From the NCBI GenBank assembly GCA_949422855.1, contig CASPLG010000013.1, positions 1-37,714 of the forward strand: a stretch of 37,714 bases of DNA, written 5' to 3'. The notes beneath the pieces were generated by a model, which saw nothing but the letters and a program-made list of their open reading frames with translations, was not told the origin of the DNA and did no database searches. The stretch comes from an uncultured Eubacteriales bacterium. Its GTDB lineage: Bacteria; Bacillota; Clostridia; Oscillospirales; Acutalibacteraceae. This document shows positions 1 through 8,467 of the stretch, piece after piece. A program made the position numbers and the translations under genes. Each line of letters opens with the position of its first letter. Within the stretch, counting starts at the first letter, position 1.

Positions 1-61
1 CATCGTTAATTATCCTAGATCTGTCAACCGGAATACCTATATGATGAAATTCTAAATCCAT
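1..61 (-). CDS. Partial CDS, possible VOC (glyoxalase-fold) protein N-terminus
   Basis: Only the first 20 codons lie in the window; the gene runs off its left edge on the minus strand. The start is an ATG at 61, preceded by GAAGGTG about 10 bases upstream. The peptide begins MDLEFHHIGIPVD, which resembles the first beta strand of vicinal-oxygen-chelate proteins (FHHIGI, where a His is usually a metal ligand). The call rests on this short motif alone, so the family is a suggestion and the substrate is unknown. It lies downstream of ispE on the same strand. Confidence 0.4.
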   Translation of the reverse strand, partial: MDLEFHHIGIPVDRSRIIND

Positions 62-211
62 AATTTTGTTCACACCTTCAAGAAAATTTATAAGAACTAG
101 AGACGAAAATAAATTTAAGAGGGAAATAAAAATCACAATCATGAGTGAGCTGCTATTTTTAACTGTAATCTTAGTTCACAAGTCAGGCAGACTGCCCCAG
201 GAAAAGAAAAG

Positions 212-1108
212 CTAGGAAGTGCTTATTTCATTGTAAACATCTAGAATTTTTGCCCCATATGGTATAGGCTCGCAAACATAAGTATCAGTGTAGTCTGTCC
301 TCAGCATATCTGCACAAAATCTTGCCTCATAAATAGTACGAAATACGGCAAAAACAGACGGTCCGCTGCCGCTCATACACACGCCCAAAGGATTACTCTT
401 TTTAATGATTTTTTTTACTTTTTTAATTTCATTGTTGTCAATAAGTTCCTCAAATTCATTAAATAAGTAACTCGCAGTACCTTTAACATCCTGTTTATTT
501 ATTAAATCAATCATATTGTCTATACTCTTAGAGGTTTTAGTTCCTAAAATATCATATATTTCATAGGCTTTTTTAGTAGAAACATCACAATATGGTTTTA
601 CAATCACTATAGCATACCCCAGGAGACTCTTAACTCTGTCAATCTTTGTACCGGTACCATAGGCACGAGCCGTTCCACCCGATATGCAGAAAGGGATATC
701 TGCACCGATTTTTGCTCCAATATCCTGCATTGATATTTCCGAAAGTCCCGCACTAAATATTCTATCCAAGCAACGCAGTACAGCTGCACCATCGCTGCTT
801 CCTCCGGCCAGACCAGCGCAAACAGGGATATTCTTTTCTATCTCAACTGAGATGCCAGGATTAATTATACCGGTGCATTTAAAAAATTCTTCAGCGATTT
901 TATAAACAATATTCTCTCTGGGACTGCATCCTATGCTCTTTTCGCATTTTATGCTAATATCGCCGCTCATAGAGTCTCTGACCTTAATAGTATCACAAAG
1001 ATTTACCGACTGCATAATCGTATCTATCTCGTGATAATTGTCTGCTCTTTTACCTTTTATGAGTAGTCCTAGGTTTATTTTCGCCGGGGCAATAGCCTTA
1101 ACTAACAT
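212..1108 (-). CDS. ispE: 4-diphosphocytidyl-2-C-methyl-D-erythritol kinase (IspE)
   Basis: Cytosolic GHMP kinase that phosphorylates the 2-hydroxyl of CDP-methylerythritol with ATP in the non-mevalonate (MEP) route to isoprenoids. The 298 residues are a normal length for the family. Visible features are PAKINLGL at residues 8-15 (Lys10 matches the catalytic lysine), the glycine-rich ATP loop PVCAGLAGGSSDGAA at about 95-109, GADIPF at 135-140 carrying the catalytic Asp, and the C-terminal SGSGPSVFAVF motif. The start is an ATG with TAGGAGA about 9 bases upstream. It reads in the same direction as the three small membrane-protein genes upstream but is separated from them and has no obvious link. 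No broken features. Confidence 0.96.
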   Translation of the reverse strand: MLVKAIAPAKINLGLLIKGKRADNYHEIDTIMQSVNLCDTIKVRDSMSGDISIKCEKSIGCSPRENIVYKIAEEFFKCTGIINPGISVEIEKNIPVCAGLAGGSSDGAAVLRCLDRIFSAGLSEISMQDIGAKIGADIPFCISGGTARAYGTGTKIDRVKSLLGYAIVIVKPYCDVSTKKAYEIYDILGTKTSKSIDNMIDLINKQDVKGTASYLFNEFEELIDNNEIKKVKKIIKKSNPLGVCMSGSGPSVFAVFRTIYEARFCADMLRTDYTDTYVCEPIPYGAKILDVYNEISTS

Positions 1109-1153
1109 AACAGTCCAATCTCCTAAAATATTCTGTAAAAGATACCCAATGGA

Positions 1154-1621
1154 TTAATCTTTGATACCGAAGTATAACCTATTAAACTCTTTTGCTAGAT
1201 TCTTATTGATGGCGTAATCAATAGCATCACGTTCTTCCTTGCTATAATCCGCCTTGTATTTCTCTTCCTCATTTCTCGTTTCAACTAGTTCCTTATATGT
1301 TACAAAGCTTTGGTCGTTTCCTGTTACAATTTTATCATTGCTCTTAGTCAAACCATATACTTTGTCACTTCTTTCAAGGTTAACTTCCGCATCATGCTCA
1401 GCTTGAACCAACTTTGAATTTTTATAGGCGCATTGTGCCAGTGAAAAGGCCTGTTGGCAGAGTTCTAAATATTCTTTTGGTAATTGTGGTTTGGAGGCTA
1501 CCAGAGATGCGTGACCTGTTGCTTTGTTGTTAAGATAAGCGATAATGGGTAGTATTATCACTGTGGCTGTAGTCAGACCTCCTGCGAACCCAACACCTGC
1601 GTGAAGCCAGTTTATTTCCAT
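1154..1621 (-). CDS. Small membrane-anchored protein, tandem paralog A
   Basis: Unrecognised protein, first of three tandem paralogs. I place the start at the ATG at 1621 (MEINWLHAG), because AAGGAG sits 9 bases upstream of it but directly abuts the upstream ATG at 1630. About 155 residues. One hydrophobic segment lies near residues 8-30, followed by a short basic stretch, a TG-x3-LVAS motif, a charged helical region, VYGLTKSNDKIVTG, and a C-terminal stretch starting YSKEERDA. Paralogs B and C share these same landmarks in the same order. Likely a single-pass inner-membrane protein with its C-terminal domain on one face. Own sigma-A promoter at 1669-1697. No function can be assigned. Confidence 0.75.
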   Translation of the reverse strand: MEINWLHAGVGFAGGLTTATVIILPIIAYLNNKATGHASLVASKPQLPKEYLELCQQAFSLAQCAYKNSKLVQAEHDAEVNLERSDKVYGLTKSNDKIVTGNDQSFVTYKELVETRNEEEKYKADYSKEERDAIDYAINKNLAKEFNRLYFGIKD

Positions 1622-1668
1622 CAAACGCATCTCCTTTTCTTTACACTGTCATGCTTCCGTATAGATAC

Positions 1669-1697
1669 ATTATATCACAAATATTATAATATTACAA
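1669..1697 (-). promoter_or_regulatory. Sigma-A promoter of paralog A
   Basis: Read on the minus strand: -35 TTGTAA, a 17-base spacer and -10 TATAAT, about 40 bases before the RBS. The spacer (TATTATAATATTTGTGA) is nearly the same as in the promoter of paralog B, so the promoter was duplicated with the gene. Confidence 0.75.
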
Positions 1698-1806
1698 TAA
1701 TAATATGTTTTTTATTTACATGTTCATTAAATTCAGTCAAACAATATCATTTTTGGTTCTCCTAAGCTATTCTGTCAGGGCATAAATACGGTACAGATTT
1801 GCACAC

Positions 1807-1840
1807 AAAAAAACGGAGAAACCCATTACAGATATCTCCG
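1807..1840 (-). terminator. Intrinsic terminator downstream of paralog B
   Basis: On the minus strand a 6-bp stem (CGGAGA/TCTCCG, arms 1814-1819 and 1835-1840) is followed by seven T. It lies about 70 bases after the stop of paralog B. A related hairpin follows paralog C at 2553-2584. Confidence 0.65.
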
Positions 1841-1909
1841 AGTATATTCACATTACGCTGGGGCAGCAGTTTCAACCAACATGCCGAACCAACCCTGTAA
1901 AAGAAGACC

Positions 1910-2362
1910 TTAATAAAGCTTTTCAGCGCAAAGCTCGCCAAACTTCTTACGGACATTATCCTCGTAGGCATTCCAAACGTCCTTCCGCTCCTGTTCATTA
2001 TAATTCTTAAACTTATCATTATCCTGCACTAATCCCGCGAAATCTTCAAAACCTACAGACTCATCATCCTTCCCCTTAACGATTTTGTTCTGCTCCTTCT
2101 TGAGGCCAAAAACTTGGTTACTCTCCTTAACTGCTTTCTTTGCCTCACCCAGGGACATGCGTACGACGGATCCCGCATCCATATCAAACTTAGCCGCCTC
2201 CTTTACCATCCTCCGGTGCTCCACATAGGGATCGCCGGCGACCAAAAAGCGAGTACCCGTCCTGCGCCCATTAATAAAATATATAGTACCCCCACCAAAA
2301 ATAATCACCGAAACAGCCCCTGCTGCAAATCCAATAGCTTCACGAGTTAAATCCATTCCCAT
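1910..2362 (-). CDS. Small membrane-anchored protein, tandem paralog B
   Basis: Unrecognised protein of 150 residues, middle member of the tandem family. The ATG at 2362 has AAAGGAGA about 9 bases upstream. The N-terminus has a glycine- and alanine-rich membrane segment (about residues 8-28), then TG-x3-LVAG, a charged region predicted helical, VFGLKKEQNKIVKG at about residues 85-98, and a C-terminal part starting YNEQERKDV. These match landmarks in paralogs A and C, although identity elsewhere is low. It is more GC-rich than A and C. Directly after its TAA the same frame stays open for about 18 codons, which may be a decayed extension. Own promoter and terminator. No function can be assigned. 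Confidence 0.75.
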   Translation of the reverse strand: MGMDLTREAIGFAAGAVSVIIFGGGTIYFINGRRTGTRFLVAGDPYVEHRRMVKEAAKFDMDAGSVVRMSLGEAKKAVKESNQVFGLKKEQNKIVKGKDDESVGFEDFAGLVQDNDKFKNYNEQERKDVWNAYEDNVRKKFGELCAEKLY

Positions 2363-2424
2363 AAAAAATCTCTCCTTTAAATCTATATCTGCGTTTTTAC
2401 ACTATTGCTTCTCTACGTAACTAC

Positions 2425-2453
2425 ATTATACCACATATATTATAATATTGCAA
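2425..2453 (-). promoter_or_regulatory. Sigma-A promoter of paralog B
   Basis: Minus strand: -35 TTGCAA, exactly 17 bases, -10 TATAAT. The spacer TATTATAATATATGTGG is almost that of the paralog A promoter. Confidence 0.78.
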
Positions 2454-2552
2454 CAACAATTTATAATTTATTTATAATTTCATTAAATTAGATAAAAATG
2501 ATGTTTGATCAGGAGAATTCCTTGTGTGTAAGTATAGCATAAATTTGCCCAC

Positions 2553-2584
2553 AAAAAAGGGGAAACCTATTAAAGAGTATCTCC
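2553..2584 (-). terminator. Probable intrinsic terminator downstream of paralog C
   Basis: Minus strand: a short stem (arms 2559-2563 and 2580-2584, five pairs including one G-T) followed by six T. It is weaker than the paralog B terminator but of the same design and surrounding sequence. The stretch 2363-2721 otherwise holds the promoter of B and about 75 bases after the stop of C that stay open in one frame without a start. Confidence 0.5.
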
Positions 2585-2721
2585 AATCCTATTTTTACCA
2601 AGGCAATAGTGCGGATAAAAATGACGTCTTACCAGTACTACTTACTCCCTTTTAACCGAGGTAGCAGCTCTAGCTGACACAAGAGCCTGATTCTTTGCTA
2701 AATAATCTGGAACAATATACA

Positions 2722-3225
2722 CTATAGGCCCTTTACGTCAATATCGAGTAACATAAGGCCATATTCTTGTGCAAAATAGGGCCGACAAATTTCCTCAATT
2801 TCAGACCATTCCTGAGGGGTATATATTTTTTTTTGCTTAAGCTCATCTTTGTATATTTCAATATAGTATAAATAATCATTTTCACCCCCTTTTACAATTT
2901 TATCATTATTGTTAGGATCTTTTTTTAGTCCGTATATTTTAGTGCCATTCTGGGCCATACTTAATTTCAAATTAGATTCTGCTTTATCAAACGCGCTAAG
3001 GATTTTACGACAACGGGTAAGCTCATCCTCATAGGATTTATGCTCTTTCACAAATTCATCGGAAACCACTAGAGATTCTATACCTGTTTTATTTTTATTA
3101 ATATGTCTTATGCCAAAATAGAAACCTGCACCAGTTATCGCTGACCCGGCTAAAAATGCCAAAACTGTATCCGGCAGCAATGTAACACAGCTGAACGTAC
3201 CAATGAGCGCCAAAGATTTTTTCAT
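2722..3225 (-). CDS. Small membrane-anchored protein, tandem paralog C
   Basis: Unrecognised protein of 167 residues, the most upstream of the three paralogs. The ATG at 3225 is preceded by GGAGGG about 7 bases away. The N-terminus (MKKSLALIGTFSCVTLLPDT, then a second hydrophobic stretch to about residue 40) could be a signal sequence plus a membrane segment, longer than in A and B. Shared landmarks follow: TG-x3-LVVS, a charged helical region, IYGLKKDPNNNDKIVKG (three residues longer than in B) and a C-terminal part starting YTPQEW. Own promoter, divergent from the phosphatase gene at 3626. No function can be assigned. Confidence 0.75.
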   Translation of the reverse strand: MKKSLALIGTFSCVTLLPDTVLAFLAGSAITGAGFYFGIRHINKNKTGIESLVVSDEFVKEHKSYEDELTRCRKILSAFDKAESNLKLSMAQNGTKIYGLKKDPNNNDKIVKGGENDYLYYIEIYKDELKQKKIYTPQEWSEIEEICRPYFAQEYGLMLLDIDVKGL

Positions 3226-3278
3226 AAAAAACCCTCCATATATTTTTCTTATGGTCGCTTTGCAACCGAATTAGTTTA

Positions 3279-3307
3279 ATTATAACACAATATCATAAAC
3301 ATTGCAA
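3279..3307 (-). promoter_or_regulatory. Sigma-A promoter of paralog C
   Basis: Minus strand: -35 TTGCAA, 17 bases, -10 TATAAT. Same architecture as the promoters of A and B with a partly conserved spacer. The rest of the 3226-3625 gap is AT-rich, with a 7-bp inverted repeat (AGATATT/AATATCT, 3424-3430 and 3440-3446) and no gene I can support. Confidence 0.75.
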
Positions 3308-3625
3308 ACAGTAACTTTACTGGAGTGCCCCAAAGATGATATGATATTGAAAAGTCGATGGAGATACTGCGGTTGCTTCAGTGTAAAACACCTTCAAATG
3401 CGGTCTTAATAAAACTTATTTTAGATATTTAACTTTCTTAATATCTATGTGTGTGGCACTTCCCCTTATTTTTTATTTATAGTTTTATTATATTATGTGG
3501 CTAAGAAATGATACGTAGCAGCAGAGATTGCCTTTAATTCCCTTAATATATTCTCCCTTGACTGCACAGAAATATATAGTAATATATAGATATAATATAA
3601 ATTTACACACAAAATGGGGTAAACT

Positions 3626-5971
3626 ATGAAAAATATGAATAAGATAAAAAATATCACTACAAAGATATTATTGGTTATCTTTTTCACAATACTTTCTACT
3701 GAGATATTCGTATCTATAGTTTCATATATAGATATAAATAATTTAGGTGCTTATTCAAAAAGCATAATATCAGATCTTGGGAAATATTCTTCCGACAGCA
3801 GTGAACAAGCATTGAAAAAACTCTCTGAAAGTTATTTGGGGAAATTATCAGAATCGTCAGCAGATTTATGTAATTCAATATTTAAAAATATTTCTCGACA
3901 AGTGTTTATATTGGACTCGTCGATGGATAGTATATACATAAACAGCGAAAATTTTAAGGGTTCAATTCCTCCATTGCCTGACCCGCCCAAGAGCAACTCT
4001 GATGATGACAAAAATCATACGTTTGAGAAGGCGTATGTGGTTGATGGCAGCAACACATCAGACGATAAGTCTGTGGTTTTGGTCTATGACCCGGGAGAAT
4101 ACCCGATAAACTCATCACAAAGCGTGTACAAAACAAATATTAAAGATTGGCTGTCCCTGCCTGAGGACGAGCGTGAAAAAATACAATATGAAAATAATAT
4201 AGTATCAGATAATTTGCTGCCTGAAAATATAAAGAAAGAATTATCTACCATAAGTAATATTTCGTATACAATGGGTCCCATATATAAACAAAACGATACA
4301 ATACATTCTATATATATTGCCACTCAAAGCGGTATATTATATAAATATTCACCTGATTCATCTTCTGTCAGATTTGACCCCAGGGAAAGAAACTGGTATA
4401 TTAATGCCGTAAATTCAAAAAAGGATGGCAATGATAAAGCGGTATGGCAAACTCCTTATATAGACAGGGAAAGTGGAAAACTGTGTATAACCTGTTCGAG
4501 GGCGTTTTGCAACAATAAGGGAGAAATATTAGGTGTGGTTGCATGTGATATGTATCTCTCTGAAATGAATAAAAAGATAGTTAACTCTCAAACAAGCTCC
4601 ATTGGTTATGCGTTTATTCTGGATAAAGACGGAAAATTTGTAATGCACCCCAGTTATGATGCAGAGGGAGAAATCGGCAATTTTAATCCGGCACCGCTGG
4701 AGGACGATATAGACCCCACGTACAGAAGTGTACTGACAGATATGAAAGAGGGCAAATCGGGGGTACAGAGGGCAAAGACGGATGGTAGGGAATATTACAT
4801 ATCGTATTTTCCTATGGAGGAAACAGGGTGGTCGCTGGGTATAGCATCAGAAATAAACGAAATAATAGCACCATCCACTCAGACAAAAACTATAATAGAC
4901 CAAGCCGGTAAAAAGTCACAAAGTACGATAGATTCAAAAATATCAAAGCTATTGTTTTGGCTTGCGGGGATATTTGTAATTTGCTGCGCTGTGAGTCTGT
5001 TTTTTGCATATGTTATTTCACTGGAGATAATAAAACCCATAAACAAATTAAAACAAGGTGTGAAGAAAATCGGAGAAGGGGATTTATCATTTGAGATTAA
5101 AGTTGATACGCAGGATGAAGTTGGAGAACTTGCCGGTGCATTTAATAAGATGACAAAGGATTTAAACAGCTACATTAAGAATCTTGCTGAAACGACGGCT
5201 GAAAAAGAGCGTATTAACAGTGAACTTTCGATTGCCAAACAGATACAATTAGGGATGCTTCCTTGTATTTTCCCTGCATTTCCGGAAAGAGATGATTTTG
5301 ACATATATGCAATAACCGACCCGGCAAAGGAAGTAGGAGGGGATTTTTATGATTTCTTCTTTGTGGATGACTCCCACTTGGCTATTGTAATAGCGGATGT
5401 CTCAGGTAAGGGAATTCCTTCGGCTTTATTTATGGTAATATCGAAGATTTTGATTAAGAACCAGCTTTTAGAGGGCATGACTCCGGCAAAGACTCTGGAG
5501 ATTGTAAATAATCAATTATACGAAAATAACGAAGCCGGTATGTTTGTGACGGCATTTGTAGGGGTATATGATATCAAAACGGGAGAATTTGTTTTTTCGA
5601 ATGCAGGACATAATCCACCGCTTTTATATAGGAAGGGGAGGGATCGCTTTGAAACCATAAAGATGGACCATGGATTTGTGCTGGCGGGGATAAGTGGACG
5701 AAAGTACAAAGATTACAAAATAAATATGTCTAAGGATGACATAATATTTATGTACACCGATGGGGTCACTGAGGCTTCTAACAGCAAATCGGAGATGTTT
5801 TCCGATGAAAGGCTTAAAGAAGTGCTCAACAGCAGTACTATAAGGCATTTAAATATAAGAGATATGATAATAGACGTAAAAAGTGAAATTCAGGAGTTTG
5901 CAAGTGGTGCCCCTAAGTTTGATGATATGACTATTATGGCTTTTAAAGTGCTGAAAAAATTTTTGGGTTAG
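3626..5971 (+). CDS. Membrane sensor phosphatase: dCache - HAMP - PP2C (SpoIIE/RsbU type)
   Basis: Predicted transmembrane serine/threonine phosphatase of 781 residues. Order of parts: TM1 at about 12-35; an extracellular dCache-like sensor containing DPRERNWY, TPYIDRESGK and GVVACDMYL; TM2 at about 441-466; HAMP with EIIKPINKL; a short coiled coil; and a PP2C domain of the RsbU/SpoIIE class. The PP2C metal motifs are present: EVGGDFYDFF (about 568-577), ADVSGKG, NAGHNPP, YTDGVTEA and FDDMTIM. By family knowledge such enzymes dephosphorylate anti-anti-sigma factors of the SpoIIAA/RsbV type. No partner switch genes are in this window, so its target is unknown. The start ATG has only a weak GGGG upstream. 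A small-molecule ligand for the sensor is likely but not identifiable. Confidence 0.9.
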   Translation: MKNMNKIKNITTKILLVIFFTILSTEIFVSIVSYIDINNLGAYSKSIISDLGKYSSDSSEQALKKLSESYLGKLSESSADLCNSIFKNISRQVFILDSSMDSIYINSENFKGSIPPLPDPPKSNSDDDKNHTFEKAYVVDGSNTSDDKSVVLVYDPGEYPINSSQSVYKTNIKDWLSLPEDEREKIQYENNIVSDNLLPENIKKELSTISNISYTMGPIYKQNDTIHSIYIATQSGILYKYSPDSSSVRFDPRERNWYINAVNSKKDGNDKAVWQTPYIDRESGKLCITCSRAFCNNKGEILGVVACDMYLSEMNKKIVNSQTSSIGYAFILDKDGKFVMHPSYDAEGEIGNFNPAPLEDDIDPTYRSVLTDMKEGKSGVQRAKTDGREYYISYFPMEETGWSLGIASEINEIIAPSTQTKTIIDQAGKKSQSTIDSKISKLLFWLAGIFVICCAVSLFFAYVISLEIIKPINKLKQGVKKIGEGDLSFEIKVDTQDEVGELAGAFNKMTKDLNSYIKNLAETTAEKERINSELSIAKQIQLGMLPCIFPAFPERDDFDIYAITDPAKEVGGDFYDFFFVDDSHLAIVIADVSGKGIPSALFMVISKILIKNQLLEGMTPAKTLEIVNNQLYENNEAGMFVTAFVGVYDIKTGEFVFSNAGHNPPLLYRKGRDRFETIKMDHGFVLAGISGRKYKDYKINMSKDDIIFMYTDGVTEASNSKSEMFSDERLKEVLNSSTIRHLNIRDMIIDVKSEIQEFASGAPKFDDMTIMAFKVLKKFLG

Positions 5972-6008
5972 CATATGTGCTTTACTGATATACCGGTTTC
6001 ATGATATA

Positions 6009-7454
6009 ATGAGCGAAAACACGTTTTTAAAGGGAGCGTCTATTACTGAAATGAATGGTTTTTATCACGAGTTTTTAAGAACTTTAAGGAACAGGAGAAT
6101 TATAATCTGTGGACTGGGCCTTAGCAATGAGAAACTGATTAAGACATTTAACGAAGCGGGAGCTAAAGTTATAGCATGTGATGCACGGGATGAGTCCGGG
6201 ATTACCGCCGACACAATGCAATATCTAAAATCAGAGGGTATAGAATATCGTCTTGGAAAGCGCTATTTAGATAAATTGGATTGTGAAATACTGATAAGAA
6301 CACCGGGGATGAACTTTTTGTCGGACACTATAAGCAGAGCCAGAAAACTTGGTATAGCTGTTACATCTGAGATGGAAATATTTTTTGAATTTTGTCCATG
6401 CGAGATAATAGGGGTAACCGGTAGTGACGGTAAAACTACAGTTACGACTATAATATCTGAAATCTTAAAGAACACAGGCAGAAAAGTTTTTGTCGGAGGC
6501 AATATTGGCAAACCATTACTTCCTCGGATTGATGACATAAGTCCCGATGATATAGTTGTGGCGGAATTATCGAGTTTTCAGCTGATATCGATGAGGAGGA
6601 GCCCGGAAATAGCGGTTGTTACTAACATATCTCCCAACCATTTGGATGTACACAAAGACATGCGGGAATACATTGATGCTAAGAAAAATATATTTATTCA
6701 TCAGAGTGCTTTTGGGAAATCGGTGTTTAATTACGACAATCCGATTACCTTGAAAATCAGTGGAGAGGCACGGGGAAGAGTTGTTTATTTCAGTCGTTTG
6801 GAGAGGCTCTCCGGTGGTGTGTGGATAAATGAAAATGGGGATATAGTTGTCTCAGAAAATTCGCAAGACAAAGTCATTATGAACAAAAGGGACATAAAAT
6901 TGCCTGGGGCTCATAATTTAGAAAACTATTTAGCTGCTATAGCTGCCGTATCTGAATATGCAGGTGCAGAGGCGATTAAAAAGACCGCACAGGAGTTTAC
7001 CGGCGTAGAACACAGAATGGAGTTTGTAAGAAAAGTAAACGGTATAACGTATTATAACGATTCTATTGCCACGAGCCCAAATAGAGTTATGTCGGGATGT
7101 TTGTCTCTTTTTTCACGTAAGATAATTTTAATTGCCGGGGGATATGATAAAAGTATTCCTTTTGATAAATTGGGTGAGTGCATAAATGAAAAAGTGAAAG
7201 TTGTCATACTGATGGGGCAGACTGCAGATAAAATAGAGAAAGCGATTAAAAATTCTTCTTTATATTCGGAAAAAAATATAAAGATTTTAAGAAGCGATAG
7301 CATGTACAGCTCAGTAGAGACTGCAAATTCCTATGCAAAAGAGGATGACATTGTTGTACTGTCTCCGGCGTGTGCGGCCTTCGGGATGTATAAGAACTTT
7401 GAAGAGCGTGGAAAAGATTTTAAAAGGATTGTAAATGAAATAGGAGGGGAATAA
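6009..7454 (+). CDS. murD: UDP-N-acetylmuramoyl-L-alanine--D-glutamate ligase (MurD)
   Basis: Cytosolic Mur ligase that adds D-glutamate to UDP-MurNAc-L-Ala in peptidoglycan synthesis. The N-terminal Rossmann segment is RIIICGLG. The ATP loop is GVTGSDGKTTVTT at about 135-147. Further family motifs are YYNDSIATSP (C-terminal domain) and LSPACAAFGMYKNFEERG near the end. The length of 481 is slightly long. The ATG at 6009 has no ribosome binding site and overlaps a TATAAT. The ATG at 6051, with AGGGAG 14 bases upstream, gives a more typical N-terminus, so the start is uncertain. It heads a close cluster: the next gene starts 3 bases after its stop. Confidence 0.94.
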   Translation: MSENTFLKGASITEMNGFYHEFLRTLRNRRIIICGLGLSNEKLIKTFNEAGAKVIACDARDESGITADTMQYLKSEGIEYRLGKRYLDKLDCEILIRTPGMNFLSDTISRARKLGIAVTSEMEIFFEFCPCEIIGVTGSDGKTTVTTIISEILKNTGRKVFVGGNIGKPLLPRIDDISPDDIVVAELSSFQLISMRRSPEIAVVTNISPNHLDVHKDMREYIDAKKNIFIHQSAFGKSVFNYDNPITLKISGEARGRVVYFSRLERLSGGVWINENGDIVVSENSQDKVIMNKRDIKLPGAHNLENYLAAIAAVSEYAGAEAIKKTAQEFTGVEHRMEFVRKVNGITYYNDSIATSPNRVMSGCLSLFSRKIILIAGGYDKSIPFDKLGECINEKVKVVILMGQTADKIEKAIKNSSLYSEKNIKILRSDSMYSSVETANSYAKEDDIVVLSPACAAFGMYKNFEERGKDFKRIVNEIGGE

Positions 7455-7456
7455 AG

Positions 7457-8467
7457 ATGGATGATTTATTAAGGGAGCTTTGTGCTATCCCTGGGGTATC
7501 GGGTGAGGAAAATTTAGTATGTAAATACGTAAGTGATAAACTATCATCTTTTGCAGATGTTAGTGTGACACAGGATAATTCGGTAATTGCCACGATAGGG
7601 TCGGAAGAAGCTCGGAAGCACATTTTGTTTGACGCTCATATAGACCAGATAGGACTGACAGTTACGCACATAGATAAGCATGGGTTTATAAAATTCGGTA
7701 CATGCGGGGGATTTGACCCTAGGATTTTATATGGTAGCACAGTAAATATTCATGGCACTGATGAACTTAAGGGAGTTATATGCTCTACTCCTCCTCACCT
7801 GAGTAAGGGCAAGGAGAAAACACCCGATACAGATGATATGTTTATTGACTTGGGCATGGATAAAAACGAGATTCGGAATAAAATTTCCCCCGGTGACCGT
7901 ATATCCTTAGACAGCAAATTTTACGAATTATTAAATAAAAACGTTGCCTCGGGTGCAACTGATGACCGTTCAGGGGTGTATACTTTAATAAAACTTGCGG
8001 AGAAACTGAGCAGTTTAGATGCGGATATGAGATTTACCATACTTTTAAGTTCACGTGAGGAAGTCGGCAGGATGGGGGCGGGAACAGCTGCGTACAAAAT
8101 AATGCCGGATGAAGCCATTGCGGTTGATGTAAGTTTCGTAAAACAGCCCGGTACAACAGACGATATACATTGTGAATTAGATAAGGGACCTATGATAGGG
8201 ATTGCCCCGTCTTTATCCAAAAAAGTTTATAATACTTTGATAGAAGTGGCTAAAAAATCGGGTATTTCGTACCAATATGAAATTATGGGAGGGGAGTCCT
8301 CAACGAATGCAGATGTGATTTCTCTTGTACGAGGAGGAATACCTTGCGGTCTTGTGTCGATTCCCCAAAAGTACATGCACACGGGGATAGAAATGGTGAA
8401 TTACAGCGACCTGGAAAAAACGGTGCAACTTTTATTTAATTACGCAAGACAGGGGGGTGCGAGATAG
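7457..8467 (+). CDS. M42 family metallopeptidase (glutamyl aminopeptidase type), copy 1
   Basis: Predicted dinuclear-metal aminopeptidase of the M42 family (PepA/FrvX/YsdC), 336 residues, cytosolic. Such enzymes form large tetrahedral assemblies that trim peptides. Ligand and catalytic motifs are visible: DAHIDQIG (normally HxDEvG), TDDRSG, SREEVGRMGA, DVSFVKQPG and MHTGIEM. The two variants DQIG and ATDDRSG differ slightly from the usual DEVG and LDDR, but all ligand positions (H, D, E-E, D, H) appear filled. It follows murD by 3 bases and its TAG overlaps the GTG of the next M42 gene, so the two are likely translationally coupled and may assemble together. Substrate preference cannot be told. 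Confidence 0.88.
   Translation: MDDLLRELCAIPGVSGEENLVCKYVSDKLSSFADVSVTQDNSVIATIGSEEARKHILFDAHIDQIGLTVTHIDKHGFIKFGTCGGFDPRILYGSTVNIHGTDELKGVICSTPPHLSKGKEKTPDTDDMFIDLGMDKNEIRNKISPGDRISLDSKFYELLNKNVASGATDDRSGVYTLIKLAEKLSSLDADMRFTILLSSREEVGRMGAGTAAYKIMPDEAIAVDVSFVKQPGTTDDIHCELDKGPMIGIAPSLSKKVYNTLIEVAKKSGISYQYEIMGGESSTNADVISLVRGGIPCGLVSIPQKYMHTGIEMVNYSDLEKTVQLLFNYARQGGAR

Noticed and set aside
3493..3687. Hydrophobic minus-strand open frame overlapping the phosphatase start
   Set aside because: It overlaps the start of a convincing gene, has no RBS and is AT-rich low-complexity sequence.
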